NCBI GenBank assembly: GCA_032622095.1
Contig: CP136064.1
Coordinates: 148,058,864-148,122,863, forward strand
Length of the DNA stretch: 64,000 nucleotides
Reading direction: 5' to 3'
Source: Siphonodentalium dalli
Taxonomy: Eukaryota > Mollusca > Scaphopoda > Gadilida > Siphonodentaliidae
The translations under genes and the position numbers were made by a program. The notes beneath the pieces were generated by a model. That model worked only from the letters and a program-made list of their open reading frames with translations, did not search any database and was not told the origin of the DNA. Within the stretch, counting starts at the first letter, position 1, and the number at the start of each line of letters is the position of its first letter. Shown piece after piece: positions 63,991 to 64,000 of this stretch.

Positions 63991-64000
63991 CTATCCACGT

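Overview
This window looks like gene-poor, repeat-saturated DNA from an animal nuclear genome. The mixture of element types fits a marine lophotrochozoan, probably a mollusc. The evidence is eukaryotic splice signals in protein-like exons, APE-type and L1-like LINEs, a tyrosine-recombinase (YR) retrotransposon of the Ngaro/PAT kind, Helitron-like elements with A|TC...CTAG|T borders, several non-autonomous DNA transposons with target duplications, and abundant satellites. The organism call is inference. No complete host gene is present. No tRNA, rRNA or CRISPR was seen.

Layout. 1-4.6 kb: a LINE tail, a candidate host exon (minus strand), a lysine-rich ORF fragment and an intact SGNH-hydrolase ORF. 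4647-10397: a giant foldback element with arms above 1.2 kb, bounded by CCCT duplications and confirmed by a paralogous empty site at 10745-10777. Its loop holds two Helitrons in direct head-to-tail contact, and one arm carries a 920-bp single-ORF retroelement with a 14-bp target duplication. 10.4-19.85 kb: a GTTCTGC/CCGTCCCATC satellite array, split by a LINE (11048-16943, minus) with a 14-bp target duplication and a 2A-like motif. 20185-21531: a DNA transposon with an 8-bp duplication and a perfect 55-bp palindrome. 22.0-28.3 kb: two convincing exons and one possible exon of a host gene. The intron between the first two carries a Helitron, which itself carries a TA-flanked transposon. 28.7-32.2 kb: satellites and MITEs. 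32.25-34.74 kb: an L1-like element that keeps ORF1 and the ORF2 C-terminus but has a 164-bp tandem repeat where most of ORF2 should be.

35.2-49.6 kb: minus-strand ORF remnants lead into five 1.1-kb tandem units. Each unit fuses the start of a minus-strand ORF, a terminal repeat and the start of a plus-strand gag. The array runs into a YR retrotransposon (gag, RT, RNase H, recombinase) whose ends form the split direct repeat order A1-B1-A2-B2. A 60-nt intron separates RNase H from recombinase. 49.65-53.72 kb is a three-level nest of DNA transposons (TTA, TTA and 8-bp duplications). 54.77-56.14 kb is a second hAT-like copy split by a Helitron. 56.1-64 kb has few recognisable features beyond small repeats.

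Almost every open frame belongs to a mobile element, and most are broken by frameshifts, stops, duplications or insertions. The SGNH ORF, the 240-aa ORF of the small retroelement, the last gag copy and the L1-like ORF1 are the frames that remain open.
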